From positions 3,844,001 through 3,908,000 of the forward strand of contig NZ_CP058988.1 of assembly GCF_019278565.1 (NCBI RefSeq): DNA of 64,000 nucleotides. The letters are read 5' to 3'. Positions 27,294-37,166 of this stretch are shown here, piece after piece (position 1 is the stretch's first letter; every line of letters begins with the position of its first letter). Under the pieces are notes generated by a model. That model saw nothing but the letters and a program-made list of their open reading frames with translations. It did not search any database and was not told the DNA's origin. The position numbers and the translations under genes were made by a program. Origin of the DNA: Cellulophaga sp. HaHa_2_95 (lineage in GTDB: Bacteria > Bacteroidota > Bacteroidia > Flavobacteriales > Flavobacteriaceae).

Positions 27294-30200
27294 ATGAGCT
27301 ACCCCCTTAATAATGCAAACACAAAACAAAGTATTGTCTATTTAATATGGAGTCTTTTGGTATTCATATCCCCTGCTTGTTTTGCGCAAAATTCATTAAA
27401 ATTTGAGCATTTAAATACCGAGAATGGATTATCACAAAGTGATGTAAATACCATTTTTCAAGATGACAATGGTTTTATGTGGTTTGGTACTCATGACGGA
27501 TTAAATAGATACGACGGTTATAATTTTACCGTTTTTAAACCTAATCCAGAAAATTCTCATAGTATAAGTAGCAATTTAATTTGGAAGATAATTGATGATG
27601 ACCAGGGTAATTTATGGATTGGGACTACTGGAGGTGGCCTAAATTATTTTGATAAAAAAACAGAAAAGTTCAAGAGTTTTAAGCACGATTCTAAAAATGA
27701 ATTTAGCATTATAAGTGATTATATCACCTTACTTTTTAAAGACAGTAACAACAGATTATGGGTAGGTACATCAAAAGGCATTGATATGGCCGATTTATCT
27801 AAGTCTACTGATTCGTTAAAATTTGAGCATTTTAACTTATATCAAAATAGTAAAACCCCAACAAGAAACAGTAATAACGTTAGTACTTTTTATGAAGATA
27901 GTATGCACCAAGTATGGATTGGTGGTATTAACGGACTTTCAAAATTATCCAGAGATAGCAATGGAGATATATACTTTCAAGAAGTTAACAAGCAAATAAA
28001 TTTACCCAACATTCAAGTAAGGTCTATCGTTGAAGATAGTTACGGTCATTTAATACTAGCGACAAATAATGGCCTATATCGCTACGCACCTAATGAAAAA
28101 GAAAATCAACTTCAATTTATATACAAGGGTACATTCAATACCGTTTCTATAAATAATTTTCATATTTGGGCAGGTTCAGACGACGGTCTATTAGAATTCT
28201 CCAATCTAGCAGAAGATAAAATACCTAAGTTAGTTGGCTTATATAAGTATGACCCAGAAAATCCTACCAATAGTTTAAGCAAGAACGCTGTAAAATCTCT
28301 TCACATAGACCACACCGGTATTGTCTGGGTAGGCGTTAATGGTGGCGGCATCAATAAATTTGATCCTCAAAGAAAGCAGTTTTCACATATTAAAAAAAAT
28401 CTTGAGCTAGGCAGTTTAAGCAACGATAAAATTAGAGCAATACATGAAGATAGTAATGACAATCTATGGATTGGAACAGAAGGCGGCGGACTAAATTTAC
28501 TAGGTAAAACCAATGCCACGAGTAATTTTAATGAATTTCAGCATTTTACAAAAATTAATAAAGTATTTGCTATTGAAGAGATAAAGCTCAAGAGTTCTAC
28601 CAAATTATTTGTGGGTGGCGAAAATGCACCCGGATTATTTGAAATACAATTAAATACGCATAAAAAAATCACGGATAAAGACCTCAAAGAAATCCCAGAA
28701 GTTCCTAGTAGTGTCTTTTCGATTTTACAAGACAAAGACCGGAATGTTTGGTTAGGATCATACAATGGAGGCATACAACGTTGGTTAATCAACGCAGATG
28801 GAGATAGTTTTACAAAAGATGATTTAAAACATAACCCAACTATTGAGACTAGCATTCCCAACAATATTATTAGAGATATCTATCAAGACAATAAGGGTAA
28901 CATTTGGTTTGCAACAGGTAATGGCTTAGCTAAATTACCTGTTGATCAAATTACCTCTAAGAATCCAAAATTTGTTATTTATAAGAATGTTCCTAATGAT
29001 GCGCGTACTATAAGTCATAATTATATTCTGACCGTTTTTGAAAGCAAATCTGGAGTTATCTGGGCCGGAACATTTGGTGGCGGATTAAACAAATTAATTC
29101 CCGCAACTAAAGATACGCCAGAACACTTTAAAACCTATGCTGAAAAAGATGGGCTACCCAACAATGTTATCAAAGGTATACTAGAAGATGACCATGGGAA
29201 CCTTTGGCTATCTACCAATAAAGGCCTATCAAAATTTGATATTCAACGAGAGAGTATTCAAAATTATGACGTAAATGATGGGTTACAAAGCAATGAATTT
29301 AGTGAATTAGCAGCTTTTAAAACTAAAGATGGGTTAATGCTTTTTGGTGGTATTAATGGCTTTACTGCGTTCTATCCAGAGGAGATTATTAGCAATAAAG
29401 TTATGGCTGAAACTGTTTTAACAAACTTTTCCATCTTTAATAAACCCGTTGCTATAGGTGCAAAAATTAATGGTCGCATTATATTAGATCAAGCTATAAA
29501 TTCTATTGATGATATTGAATTGAAATACAGTGAGAATAGTTTTTCTTTCGAATTTGCAGCCTTACATTATGCGGCGTCTAATAAAAACAAATATGCTTAT
29601 AAACTAGATGGTTTTGATAAAGATTGGATTTATACTACTGCAGATAACAGGTTTGCTACCTACACCAACCTTGAACCAGGTTCCTACATTTTACGCGTAA
29701 AAGCGTCAAATAATGATAATATTTGGGATGAAACCCCAGTAGAACTAGAAATAAATGTTACACCTCCTTGGTGGCGTACTACTTTTGCTAAAATTATTTA
29801 TGTCCTAATGGCCATTGGACTACTACATGCCTTTAGACGATTTACAATTATTAGATCTGCAGAGAAGCATCAGCTAGAATTGGAGCATTTAGAAAATGAC
29901 AAAAATGAAGAAATTCACCGTTTAAAATTGGAGTTTTTCACCAATATCTCCCATGAGTTTAGAACTCCATTGACGCTTATTAAAGGTCCTTTAGATTACT
30001 TAATCAAAAAAGGATCAGAAATGAGCCCCAAAGAAGCAAGAGATCAATATGGTTTAATGCGTAAAAATACAAACTACCTCTTACGCCTTGTAGATCAGTT
30101 ATTGGACTTCAGAAAAATGGATCATGGAAAAATGAACCTTAATCTAAGTAAGAGTGATATTGTTGGATTTTTAAAGGAAGTGGGTGAACCTTTTCAGTTT

Positions 30201-31577
30201 TTAAGCAGAAAAAAAGAAATTAATTTTCAAATTGAAACTTCCAAGGATGCTATTGTTTCTTGGTTTGATCCTGATGCGGTTGAAAAAATTATCAATAATT
30301 TATTATCAAACGCCTTTAAGTTCACCCCTGAAAATGGAACCATCCTATTAAACATTTTTGACGGTACAGATTTTAGAAAACCAGATGATATCGCAGTAGA
30401 TATAGATCAAGACAAATACATTGTTATACAAGTAAAAGACTCTGGACCCGGAATTCCTGCGCATAGATTACAACATATTTTTGAGCGTTTCTACACAGAG
30501 ATTGGATTAACCACTCATGTAAATACGAAGGGGACAGGTATTGGACTATCTTTTACTAAAAACTTAGTAGAGCTACATCAAGGAATTATAAAAGTAAAAA
30601 GTGATTCTGAAAATGGCTCTACCTTCTTTGTATGGCTTCCTAAAGAAAAAGAAACCTTTGAAGCTAGTAAAGAAATAAACTTTCATGAAGTTTTTGAGCC
30701 CAATACCTTCATAAGTAAAGTTGATGCTGATTCCCACGCTATTAGCTTTATGGATGATATTATAGACCAAAACATGACAAGATCTAGGTCCAAGCTACCA
30801 TTACTATTAATTGTAGACGATAATCCAGACATTAGGTCTTTTATTAAGAGAGGTCTAGGAGAAAGCTATTATATCTATGAGGCAGAGAATGGTGAAAAGG
30901 GCTTAGAATTGGCAAACAAATTTATGCCCAATATCATAATCACAGATCTTATGATGCCTGTCATGGACGGAATAGAACTTTGCAATAAACTTAAAAGTGC
31001 CAAAGAAACGAGTCATATTCCTGTTGTTATGTTAACAGCAAAGACATCACAAGAAAAGGAAATTGAAGGACTAAAAACAGGCGCAGATGCCTATATTAGA
31101 AAACCTTTTGATCTAGAGTTATTGGAACTAAAACTTTCCAATATTTTAAAAGATCGTGAAGAGTTGCGTAAAAAATTCAACAGAGAGATTACATTACAAC
31201 CAAATGAAGTAACCGTAACCTCATCTGATGAGAGCTTTTTACAAAATGCCATTGAGATTGTAGAAAAGCATATGATGAATTCAGAATTTAGTGTTGAAAT
31301 GCTAGTCAAAGAAATGAGTATGAGTAGAAGTAACTTATATTTAAAAATAAAAGAATTAACCGGACTCTCTTCTAGTGAATTTATAAGAAATATCAGATTA
31401 AAAAGAGCCGTACAACTTTTTGAAAAAAGCGATCTATCTGTAAAAGAAATTATGTACATGACTGGTTTTAATACCGCATCATACTTTTCTAAATGTTTTA
31501 AAAAACAATTTGGTGTCATCCCAAGCAAGTACATAAGACTTACCAACAATGAGGAAGGTACTACTGAGGAATCGTAA
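27294..31577 (+). CDS. Hybrid two-component system sensor/regulator (HTCS)
   Basis: A 1427-residue one-protein signalling system of the Bacteroidetes type. In order: signal peptide (ACFAQ); periplasmic propeller repeats (~30-730, repeated NGFMWFGTHDGLNRYD / GNLWIGTTGGGLN); Y_Y_Y domain (~745-825); one transmembrane segment (~826-848); HisKA with His887 in SHEFRTPLTLIKG; HATPase with NNLLSNAFKFTP and GTGIGLSFTKNL; receiver domain with Asp1218 in ITDLMMP; AraC-type helix-turn-helix (~1325-1420). Such proteins bind an oligosaccharide in the periplasm and activate the neighbouring polysaccharide locus. AraC-type domains bind direct repeats with ~21-bp spacing, which fits the CATnTG repeats found here. 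Confidence 0.95.
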   Translation: MSYPLNNANTKQSIVYLIWSLLVFISPACFAQNSLKFEHLNTENGLSQSDVNTIFQDDNGFMWFGTHDGLNRYDGYNFTVFKPNPENSHSISSNLIWKIIDDDQGNLWIGTTGGGLNYFDKKTEKFKSFKHDSKNEFSIISDYITLLFKDSNNRLWVGTSKGIDMADLSKSTDSLKFEHFNLYQNSKTPTRNSNNVSTFYEDSMHQVWIGGINGLSKLSRDSNGDIYFQEVNKQINLPNIQVRSIVEDSYGHLILATNNGLYRYAPNEKENQLQFIYKGTFNTVSINNFHIWAGSDDGLLEFSNLAEDKIPKLVGLYKYDPENPTNSLSKNAVKSLHIDHTGIVWVGVNGGGINKFDPQRKQFSHIKKNLELGSLSNDKIRAIHEDSNDNLWIGTEGGGLNLLGKTNATSNFNEFQHFTKINKVFAIEEIKLKSSTKLFVGGENAPGLFEIQLNTHKKITDKDLKEIPEVPSSVFSILQDKDRNVWLGSYNGGIQRWLINADGDSFTKDDLKHNPTIETSIPNNIIRDIYQDNKGNIWFATGNGLAKLPVDQITSKNPKFVIYKNVPNDARTISHNYILTVFESKSGVIWAGTFGGGLNKLIPATKDTPEHFKTYAEKDGLPNNVIKGILEDDHGNLWLSTNKGLSKFDIQRESIQNYDVNDGLQSNEFSELAAFKTKDGLMLFGGINGFTAFYPEEIISNKVMAETVLTNFSIFNKPVAIGAKINGRIILDQAINSIDDIELKYSENSFSFEFAALHYAASNKNKYAYKLDGFDKDWIYTTADNRFATYTNLEPGSYILRVKASNNDNIWDETPVELEINVTPPWWRTTFAKIIYVLMAIGLLHAFRRFTIIRSAEKHQLELEHLENDKNEEIHRLKLEFFTNISHEFRTPLTLIKGPLDYLIKKGSEMSPKEARDQYGLMRKNTNYLLRLVDQLLDFRKMDHGKMNLNLSKSDIVGFLKEVGEPFQFLSRKKEINFQIETSKDAIVSWFDPDAVEKIINNLLSNAFKFTPENGTILLNIFDGTDFRKPDDIAVDIDQDKYIVIQVKDSGPGIPAHRLQHIFERFYTEIGLTTHVNTKGTGIGLSFTKNLVELHQGIIKVKSDSENGSTFFVWLPKEKETFEASKEINFHEVFEPNTFISKVDADSHAISFMDDIIDQNMTRSRSKLPLLLIVDDNPDIRSFIKRGLGESYYIYEAENGEKGLELANKFMPNIIITDLMMPVMDGIELCNKLKSAKETSHIPVVMLTAKTSQEKEIEGLKTGADAYIRKPFDLELLELKLSNILKDREELRKKFNREITLQPNEVTVTSSDESFLQNAIEIVEKHMMNSEFSVEMLVKEMSMSRSNLYLKIKELTGLSSSEFIRNIRLKRAVQLFEKSDLSVKEIMYMTGFNTASYFSKCFKKQFGVIPSKYIRLTNNEEGTTEES

Positions 31578-31585
31578 ACTTAAAA

Positions 31586-31646
31586 CATTTGTTTTATTAT
31601 AAAAACCATCTGTGATTCTTAACTAAGAATAGAAATCTCAATTTTG
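31586..31646 (+). promoter_or_regulatory. Candidate HTCS-controlled promoter of the sulfatase/GH2 operon
   Basis: Half-sites CATTTGTT at 31586 and CATCTG at 31607 (21-bp spacing), then a 26-base gap to CAATTTTG (31639-31646), one mismatch from TAnnTTTG. Confidence 0.55.
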
Positions 31647-31694
31647 CTTTATAGTGATTTTTAGTACATAAGTAATTTATTGAGTTAATTATTT

Positions 31695-31727
31695 AATGCT
31701 CACTTTAACCGGTGGGCATTATTTTTT
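31695..31727 (+). terminator. Terminator-like hairpin 15 bases before a sulfatase start
   Basis: AATGCTCAC pairs with GTGGGCATT (one G-U), 8-base loop, then ATTTTTT. It can end the HTCS transcript, but it also lies inside the leader of the operon that starts at 31742, so it may act as an attenuator or be read through. Confidence 0.6.
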
Positions 31728-31741
31728 AAGAATGCCTGCAC

Positions 31742-33259
31742 ATGAAAACAAAAGTTTACTTATTTGTAGCTACAAGCTTTTTTCTTGCTTGCAATAGCAA
31801 ACCAAAACAAAACCCAGCACCTAAGAAACCGAACATCGTTTTCATTTTCACAGACGATCAAACCTATTCTTCCATACATGCTTTAGGGAACTCAGAAATC
31901 ATTACTCCCAACATGGATGCCATGGTTCACGAAGGCACCACATTTACAAATGCATATAATATGGGTTCATGGAGTGGCGCCGTTTGCGCTGCCTCAAGAG
32001 CTATGCTAATTTCCGGAAGATCCGTATGGAGAGCTAATAATTTTAGGCAACATTGGATTAAAAACGATTCTATGGATAAAACTTGGGGTAACTTACTTCA
32101 AAATAATGGCTACGAGACTTACATGACTGGGAAATGGCATGTAGATGCTCCGGCGCATAAGGTTTTTGAACACACCACGCATATTAGACCAGGCATGCCA
32201 AAGGATGCTTGGGACCATGCTACTATGGTCGCTAAATTTGATTCGCTTTCGAAAATTCCGAATGCTAAATCGCAAGATATTATGCCTAATGGCTATAACC
32301 GCCCGCTTTCATTGAATGATACCACATGGAAGCCAACAGATACTTCTAAAGGCGGATTCTGGCAAGGTGGGCAGCACTGGAGTGAAGTGTTAAAAGACGA
32401 TGCCATTGGATTTATAAATACGGCTAAATCTAGTGAAAAGCCTTTTTTCATGTACCTAGCTTTTAATGCTCCGCATGACCCTAGACAAGCGCCGCAGGAA
32501 TACCAAGACCTTTATGCTGTAGAGAATATGAGCGTTCCTGAAAGTTATATGCCTGAATATACTTACAGACATGCTATTGCCAATGGTGATAATTTAAGAG
32601 ATGAGGCACTGGCGCCATTTCCAAGAACAGCATTGGCTGTAAAAACCCATAAAAAAGAATATTATGCAAGCATCTCTCATGTAGATGCTCAAATTGGCAA
32701 AATCATTGAGGCACTAAAAAACTCTGGCAAGATGGACAATACCTACATCATCTTTACGGCAGATCATGGCTTAGCAATGGGCAGACACGGCTTATTAGGA
32801 AAGCAGAGTTTATTTGATCACAGCATTAGACCCCCAATGATTATTTTAGGTCCTGATATCCCTAAAAACAAAAAAACAAATGTAGATGTGTACTTGCAAG
32901 ATGCCATGGCTACCTCATTAGATCTTGCGGGTATAGACAAACCAAAATACATTGAATATAATAGCTTCTTAAACATTGCAAAAGGAAAAGAATCCAAAAG
33001 CAGCTATGATGCTATTTATGGAGCATATTTAGATGTACAACGAATGATTCGTAAAGATGGCTATAAATTAATGGTCTTTCCGAAAATTAAAAAAATACTC
33101 CTTTTTAACTTAAACAATGACCCTGAAGAGATGAATGATATTTCAAAACTTCCAGAGGAACAAAAAAGAATAAAAACATTGTTTCTAGACTTACAAAAAC
33201 TACAAAAGGAAATGGACGATCCTCTTGATATCAGTGACTGTATTGTCGCCATACACTAA
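31742..33259 (+). CDS. S1-family sulfatase lipoprotein with CxASR motif
   Basis: A 505-residue sulfatase with lipoprotein signal (FLAC, Cys17), metal site FTDDQ (Asp38-Asp39), modification motif CAASR (Cys82) instead of CxPSR, TGKWH, and ADHGLAMGRHGLLGKQ, a C-terminal part like choline-sulfatase/iduronate-sulfatase-type S1 members. The Ala at the Pro position is tolerated in some S1 subfamilies. First gene of a four-gene run with a GH2 and two more sulfatases. Confidence 0.9.
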   Translation: MKTKVYLFVATSFFLACNSKPKQNPAPKKPNIVFIFTDDQTYSSIHALGNSEIITPNMDAMVHEGTTFTNAYNMGSWSGAVCAASRAMLISGRSVWRANNFRQHWIKNDSMDKTWGNLLQNNGYETYMTGKWHVDAPAHKVFEHTTHIRPGMPKDAWDHATMVAKFDSLSKIPNAKSQDIMPNGYNRPLSLNDTTWKPTDTSKGGFWQGGQHWSEVLKDDAIGFINTAKSSEKPFFMYLAFNAPHDPRQAPQEYQDLYAVENMSVPESYMPEYTYRHAIANGDNLRDEALAPFPRTALAVKTHKKEYYASISHVDAQIGKIIEALKNSGKMDNTYIIFTADHGLAMGRHGLLGKQSLFDHSIRPPMIILGPDIPKNKKTNVDVYLQDAMATSLDLAGIDKPKYIEYNSFLNIAKGKESKSSYDAIYGAYLDVQRMIRKDGYKLMVFPKIKKILLFNLNNDPEEMNDISKLPEEQKRIKTLFLDLQKLQKEMDDPLDISDCIVAIH

Positions 33260-33288
33260 AACAACTCTGCTAAAACCAAACAAAACGC

Positions 33289-35766
33289 ATGAAAGCTTTA
33301 AAACTTACCCCATTGATCATTTTGTTCATATCTATTTTTATATCTTCCTGCCAAGAGAAGGCCATAGAAGTTATAGCCGATCAAGAATTTAATAAAGATT
33401 GGCTTTTTTTAAAAGATACCGTACCAAATGGTGAAGCCATAAATTTAGATGATAGTACCTGGCGAAAACTAGACGTACCTCATGACTGGGCTATAGAAGG
33501 TCCTTTTAATAATAAAAATAATGCCCGAAATGGCGGGTTACCTATAGATGGTATTGCATGGTACAGAAAACACTTTACCCTTGAAGCTAAAAATAAAAAT
33601 AAGCAAGTAGCCATTGAATTTGATGGGGTCATGGATAATTCTAAAATATATGTAAATGGAAATTTTGTGGGTGAACGTCACTATGGGTATAGTGGTTTTG
33701 AGTTTGACATCACTCCATATATAAAATTTGGTGAAGACAATATTATTGCTGTACAGCTTGCTCCTGAAGTTTTATCAGAAAGATGGTATCCTGGAGCCGG
33801 TATTTATCGAAACGTACGCTTAAAATTAAATGAGAAAGTACATATCCCACAATGGGGAACATTTATTTCTACTCCAGAAGTTACTTCAGAAAAAGCAACC
33901 GTAACGATTAAAACAACGTTGAAAAATGCTACCGATAAACCTCAAGAGATCTTTCTAGAAACTACGATTGTTGATGCTTCCAATAAAACTATGGGCATAT
34001 CAACCGAAACCATTGAAGTAGCAAATGATTCTGAAAAGCAATTAACACAAAACATGACGGTTGTAAACCCAAGCCTTTGGGATATTGGCAAGCCTAATTT
34101 ATATAAAGCCATAAGCCGCGTAAAAATAAAAGATCAAATTGTGGATGAATTTGAAACGGAATTTGGAATTAGAACTATCGAATTTAAAAAAGAAGGTTTC
34201 TTTTTAAATGGAAAAGCGGTGGAACTTAATGGCGTTTGTATGCATCACGATTTAGGCCCTTTAGGAGCTGCTGTAAATTACAGAGCAACAGAGCGCCAGA
34301 TGCAAATTATGCAAGAGATGGGAGCCAATGCATTACGTACCAGTCACAATCCTCCATCACCAGAAATGCTACAAGTATGTGATAGATTAGGTATTGTGGT
34401 TATCGACGAAGCTTTTGATGAGTGGAAAGAACCAAAAGTTCCTAATGGCTATAGCAAATATTTTGACCAATGGGCAGAAAAAGATTTGCGTGATATGATT
34501 AAGAGAGATCGCAACCACCCTTCAGTAATTATGTGGAGTATAGGTAATGAAATCTTAGAACAAGGCAAAAAAGACGGTTGGAAAATTGCCAAAATGCTGA
34601 ATGATATTTGTCATGATGAGGATGATTCTAGACCCACAACTGCTGGTTTTAATTATTACCCAGCTTCTTTCGTAAATCAATTAGCCGCTCAGATAGATGT
34701 TGTTGGAGTTAATTACAAACCAGCATATTATGAAGAAATCAGGGAACAGAATCCTGATATGATTTTTTATGGATCAGAAACATCGTCACAAACATCTACA
34801 AGAGGTTTTTATGAAGTTCCTCAAGATTTCCATGTCAATAAAGAAACCAACCAAGTTTCTAGTTATGATGTAACTGTTGGTCCGCCTTGGGCCTATGCGC
34901 CAGATATTGAGTTTGAAGCTCAAGAAAAAAACCCACATTCTTTAGGAGAGTTTATATGGACAGGCTTTGACTATTTAGGAGAACCTACGCCTTATGGTGG
35001 TAGAGACAATTCTACGAATGGTTATTGGAATGATGATTGGCCCTCTCATGCCTCTTACTTTGCTCCTGTTGATTTAGTTGGTTTTCCTAAAGACCGTTTT
35101 TATTTATACCAAAGTCAATGGACAACCGAACCTATGGTTCATGTTCTACCACATTGGAATTGGGAAGGCAGAGAAGGGCAAACCATACCTGTTTATGCCT
35201 ATACCAATGCAGATGAAGTGGAGTTATTCGTAAACGGAATATCTTTTGGAAAAAAAGTAAAAGGTAAAGATCTAACAGACGTTTTTACAGAATATAATGG
35301 CTTTGAGAAAGGCATTTACAAATCTAAATACAGACTATCTTGGCAGGTGCCATACCAACCTGGGAGCTTAAAAGTGGTGGCATACACCAATGGAAATCAA
35401 GTAGCTTCTAAAGAACTAAAAACGGCGGGAAAACCTGCTAAAATTTCATTAGTAGCCGATAGAACTAAAATTAAGGCAGATGGTAAAGACCTATCGTTTA
35501 TCACGGTACGTATTGAAGACGAAGAGGGTAATTTATGCCCTGCATCGGATAATTTGATTAAGTTTAAAGTGGAAGGATCTGGTAATTTAGCAGCGGTTGG
35601 AAATGGTAATTCTGCGTCACTAGAATCTTTTCAGGAAAACTACATCAAATCATTTTTCGGTAAAAGTTTAGCCATTATAAAAGGTACTGAAAACAAAGGG
35701 GAGATTACTATTACGGCAACCGGAGAACATTTAACTACAGCAACATTAACCATTAAAACAGAGTAA
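33289..35766 (+). CDS. GH2 glycoside hydrolase, beta-galactosidase-like lipoprotein
   Basis: An 825-residue GH2 enzyme with lipoprotein signal (ISSC, Cys21) and the standard sandwich, Ig, barrel, Ig order plus a C-terminal invasin-like module. Acid/base Glu421 (MWSIGNEI) and nucleophile Glu497 (YGSETS) are both present. It is a close relative of the GH2 genes at 46485 and, less so, 1641. Lies between sulfatases in an HTCS-type operon, so it probably removes beta-D-galactose after desulfation. Confidence 0.9.
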   Translation: MKALKLTPLIILFISIFISSCQEKAIEVIADQEFNKDWLFLKDTVPNGEAINLDDSTWRKLDVPHDWAIEGPFNNKNNARNGGLPIDGIAWYRKHFTLEAKNKNKQVAIEFDGVMDNSKIYVNGNFVGERHYGYSGFEFDITPYIKFGEDNIIAVQLAPEVLSERWYPGAGIYRNVRLKLNEKVHIPQWGTFISTPEVTSEKATVTIKTTLKNATDKPQEIFLETTIVDASNKTMGISTETIEVANDSEKQLTQNMTVVNPSLWDIGKPNLYKAISRVKIKDQIVDEFETEFGIRTIEFKKEGFFLNGKAVELNGVCMHHDLGPLGAAVNYRATERQMQIMQEMGANALRTSHNPPSPEMLQVCDRLGIVVIDEAFDEWKEPKVPNGYSKYFDQWAEKDLRDMIKRDRNHPSVIMWSIGNEILEQGKKDGWKIAKMLNDICHDEDDSRPTTAGFNYYPASFVNQLAAQIDVVGVNYKPAYYEEIREQNPDMIFYGSETSSQTSTRGFYEVPQDFHVNKETNQVSSYDVTVGPPWAYAPDIEFEAQEKNPHSLGEFIWTGFDYLGEPTPYGGRDNSTNGYWNDDWPSHASYFAPVDLVGFPKDRFYLYQSQWTTEPMVHVLPHWNWEGREGQTIPVYAYTNADEVELFVNGISFGKKVKGKDLTDVFTEYNGFEKGIYKSKYRLSWQVPYQPGSLKVVAYTNGNQVASKELKTAGKPAKISLVADRTKIKADGKDLSFITVRIEDEEGNLCPASDNLIKFKVEGSGNLAAVGNGNSASLESFQENYIKSFFGKSLAIIKGTENKGEITITATGEHLTTATLTIKTE

Positions 35767-35767
35767 A

Positions 35768-37159
35768 ATGATATCCTACAAAAAAATTATATTGCTATGT
35801 GCTGTACTCAGTTTTTTCCTGAAGACCAATGGGCAAGAACAACCTAATATTATAGTGATTCTCACAGATGATCAAGGATGGGCAGATGTTGGTTTTAACG
35901 GAGCCACAGATATACCTACACCAAATTTAGACAGAATAGCTTCTGAAGGTGTTATTTTTTCTAACGGATATGTATCACATCCTTATTGTAGTCCTTCGCG
36001 AGCAGGATTATTAACGGGCCGTTACCAAGCACGTTTTGGCCATGATTGTAATATGCCTTATGATGGAAAAAATGATGCTACTGTAGGCACACCTCTATCA
36101 GAAAAAATGATTTCCGAAGCATTGAAAGAGCAAGGATATAGGACCAGTGCAATTGGAAAATGGCATTTGGGAGACCATCCAGATTTATATCCACCAGCAC
36201 AAGGTTTTGATCACTGGTTTGGTTTTCCTGGAGGCGGTATGAATTATTGGGGCGAATCTAAAAATGAAATTCAGACAATCTATAGAAATAGAAAGGTGGT
36301 ACCCGAAGAGGAGTTAACCTATTTGACTGATGACTTCACAACTGAAGCCATTAGTTTTATTACCAAAAAAGATAAGAAACCTTTTTTCATGTACCTTGCC
36401 TATAATGCACCTCATGCCCCAGATCAAGCAACAAAAGAATACCTTGAAAAAACCAAACATATAGAATATGCTGGTAGAAGTGTATATGCTGCTATGGTTA
36501 ATGCTGTAGATGCTAATGTTGGTAAAATAGATTCTACATTAAGTGCTAACGGTTTAAAAGAAAACACCATTCTGGTATTTTTAAGTGATAATGGAGGGAG
36601 AATAGAACATGCCGATAATAAACCTTATAGAGGCCATAAAGGCATGCTATTTGAAGGCGGAATTAAAGTGCCATTCTTTATCACTTGGCCTAAAAAAATA
36701 AAAGAAAAATACACCTATAATAAACCAATATCTTCCTTAGATTTATTCCCTACATTTTTAAATGCAGCTGGCGGTAAAGCAAAAAAAGAAAGTCAATTAG
36801 ACGGAGTAGACTTACTTCCTTTCATTCTACAGAAAACACAAGAAACTCCTCATGAAACCTTGTTCTGGAGATCATCAGGAAACTTTGAATATGCCGTTAG
36901 AAAAGGCAATTACAAGCTCTATAAGAGTGCTTACAAGAACAAAACCTTACTTTTTGATCTTGAAAAAGATCATTTGGAACGTTATGATATTTCAAATAAA
37001 AACCCTGAAATTATAGCCGCCTTAGAAAAATCCTACAAAAAATGGGATGCCAAAAACATAGCTCCAGGCTGGTTAGATCCACATGCAGAAAATGTCTTTA
37101 AAGAAGACAAAAAATGGCAAGAGGACAGAAACAAATCACTAAACAAAAAAATAAAATAA
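35768..37159 (+). CDS. S1-family sulfatase (secreted)
   Basis: A 463-residue arylsulfatase-A-like enzyme with signal peptide (TNGQ), LTDDQGWADVG, CSPSR (Cys74) and the hallmark LTGRY, IGKWHLG and LSDNGG. The start codon is one base after the GH2 stop, indicating tight co-expression. It resembles the sulfatase at 8334 in length and ends, and may be a paralogue. Confidence 0.9.
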   Translation: MISYKKIILLCAVLSFFLKTNGQEQPNIIVILTDDQGWADVGFNGATDIPTPNLDRIASEGVIFSNGYVSHPYCSPSRAGLLTGRYQARFGHDCNMPYDGKNDATVGTPLSEKMISEALKEQGYRTSAIGKWHLGDHPDLYPPAQGFDHWFGFPGGGMNYWGESKNEIQTIYRNRKVVPEEELTYLTDDFTTEAISFITKKDKKPFFMYLAYNAPHAPDQATKEYLEKTKHIEYAGRSVYAAMVNAVDANVGKIDSTLSANGLKENTILVFLSDNGGRIEHADNKPYRGHKGMLFEGGIKVPFFITWPKKIKEKYTYNKPISSLDLFPTFLNAAGGKAKKESQLDGVDLLPFILQKTQETPHETLFWRSSGNFEYAVRKGNYKLYKSAYKNKTLLFDLEKDHLERYDISNKNPEIIAALEKSYKKWDAKNIAPGWLDPHAENVFKEDKKWQEDRNKSLNKKIK

Positions 37160-37166
37160 CAGACCA

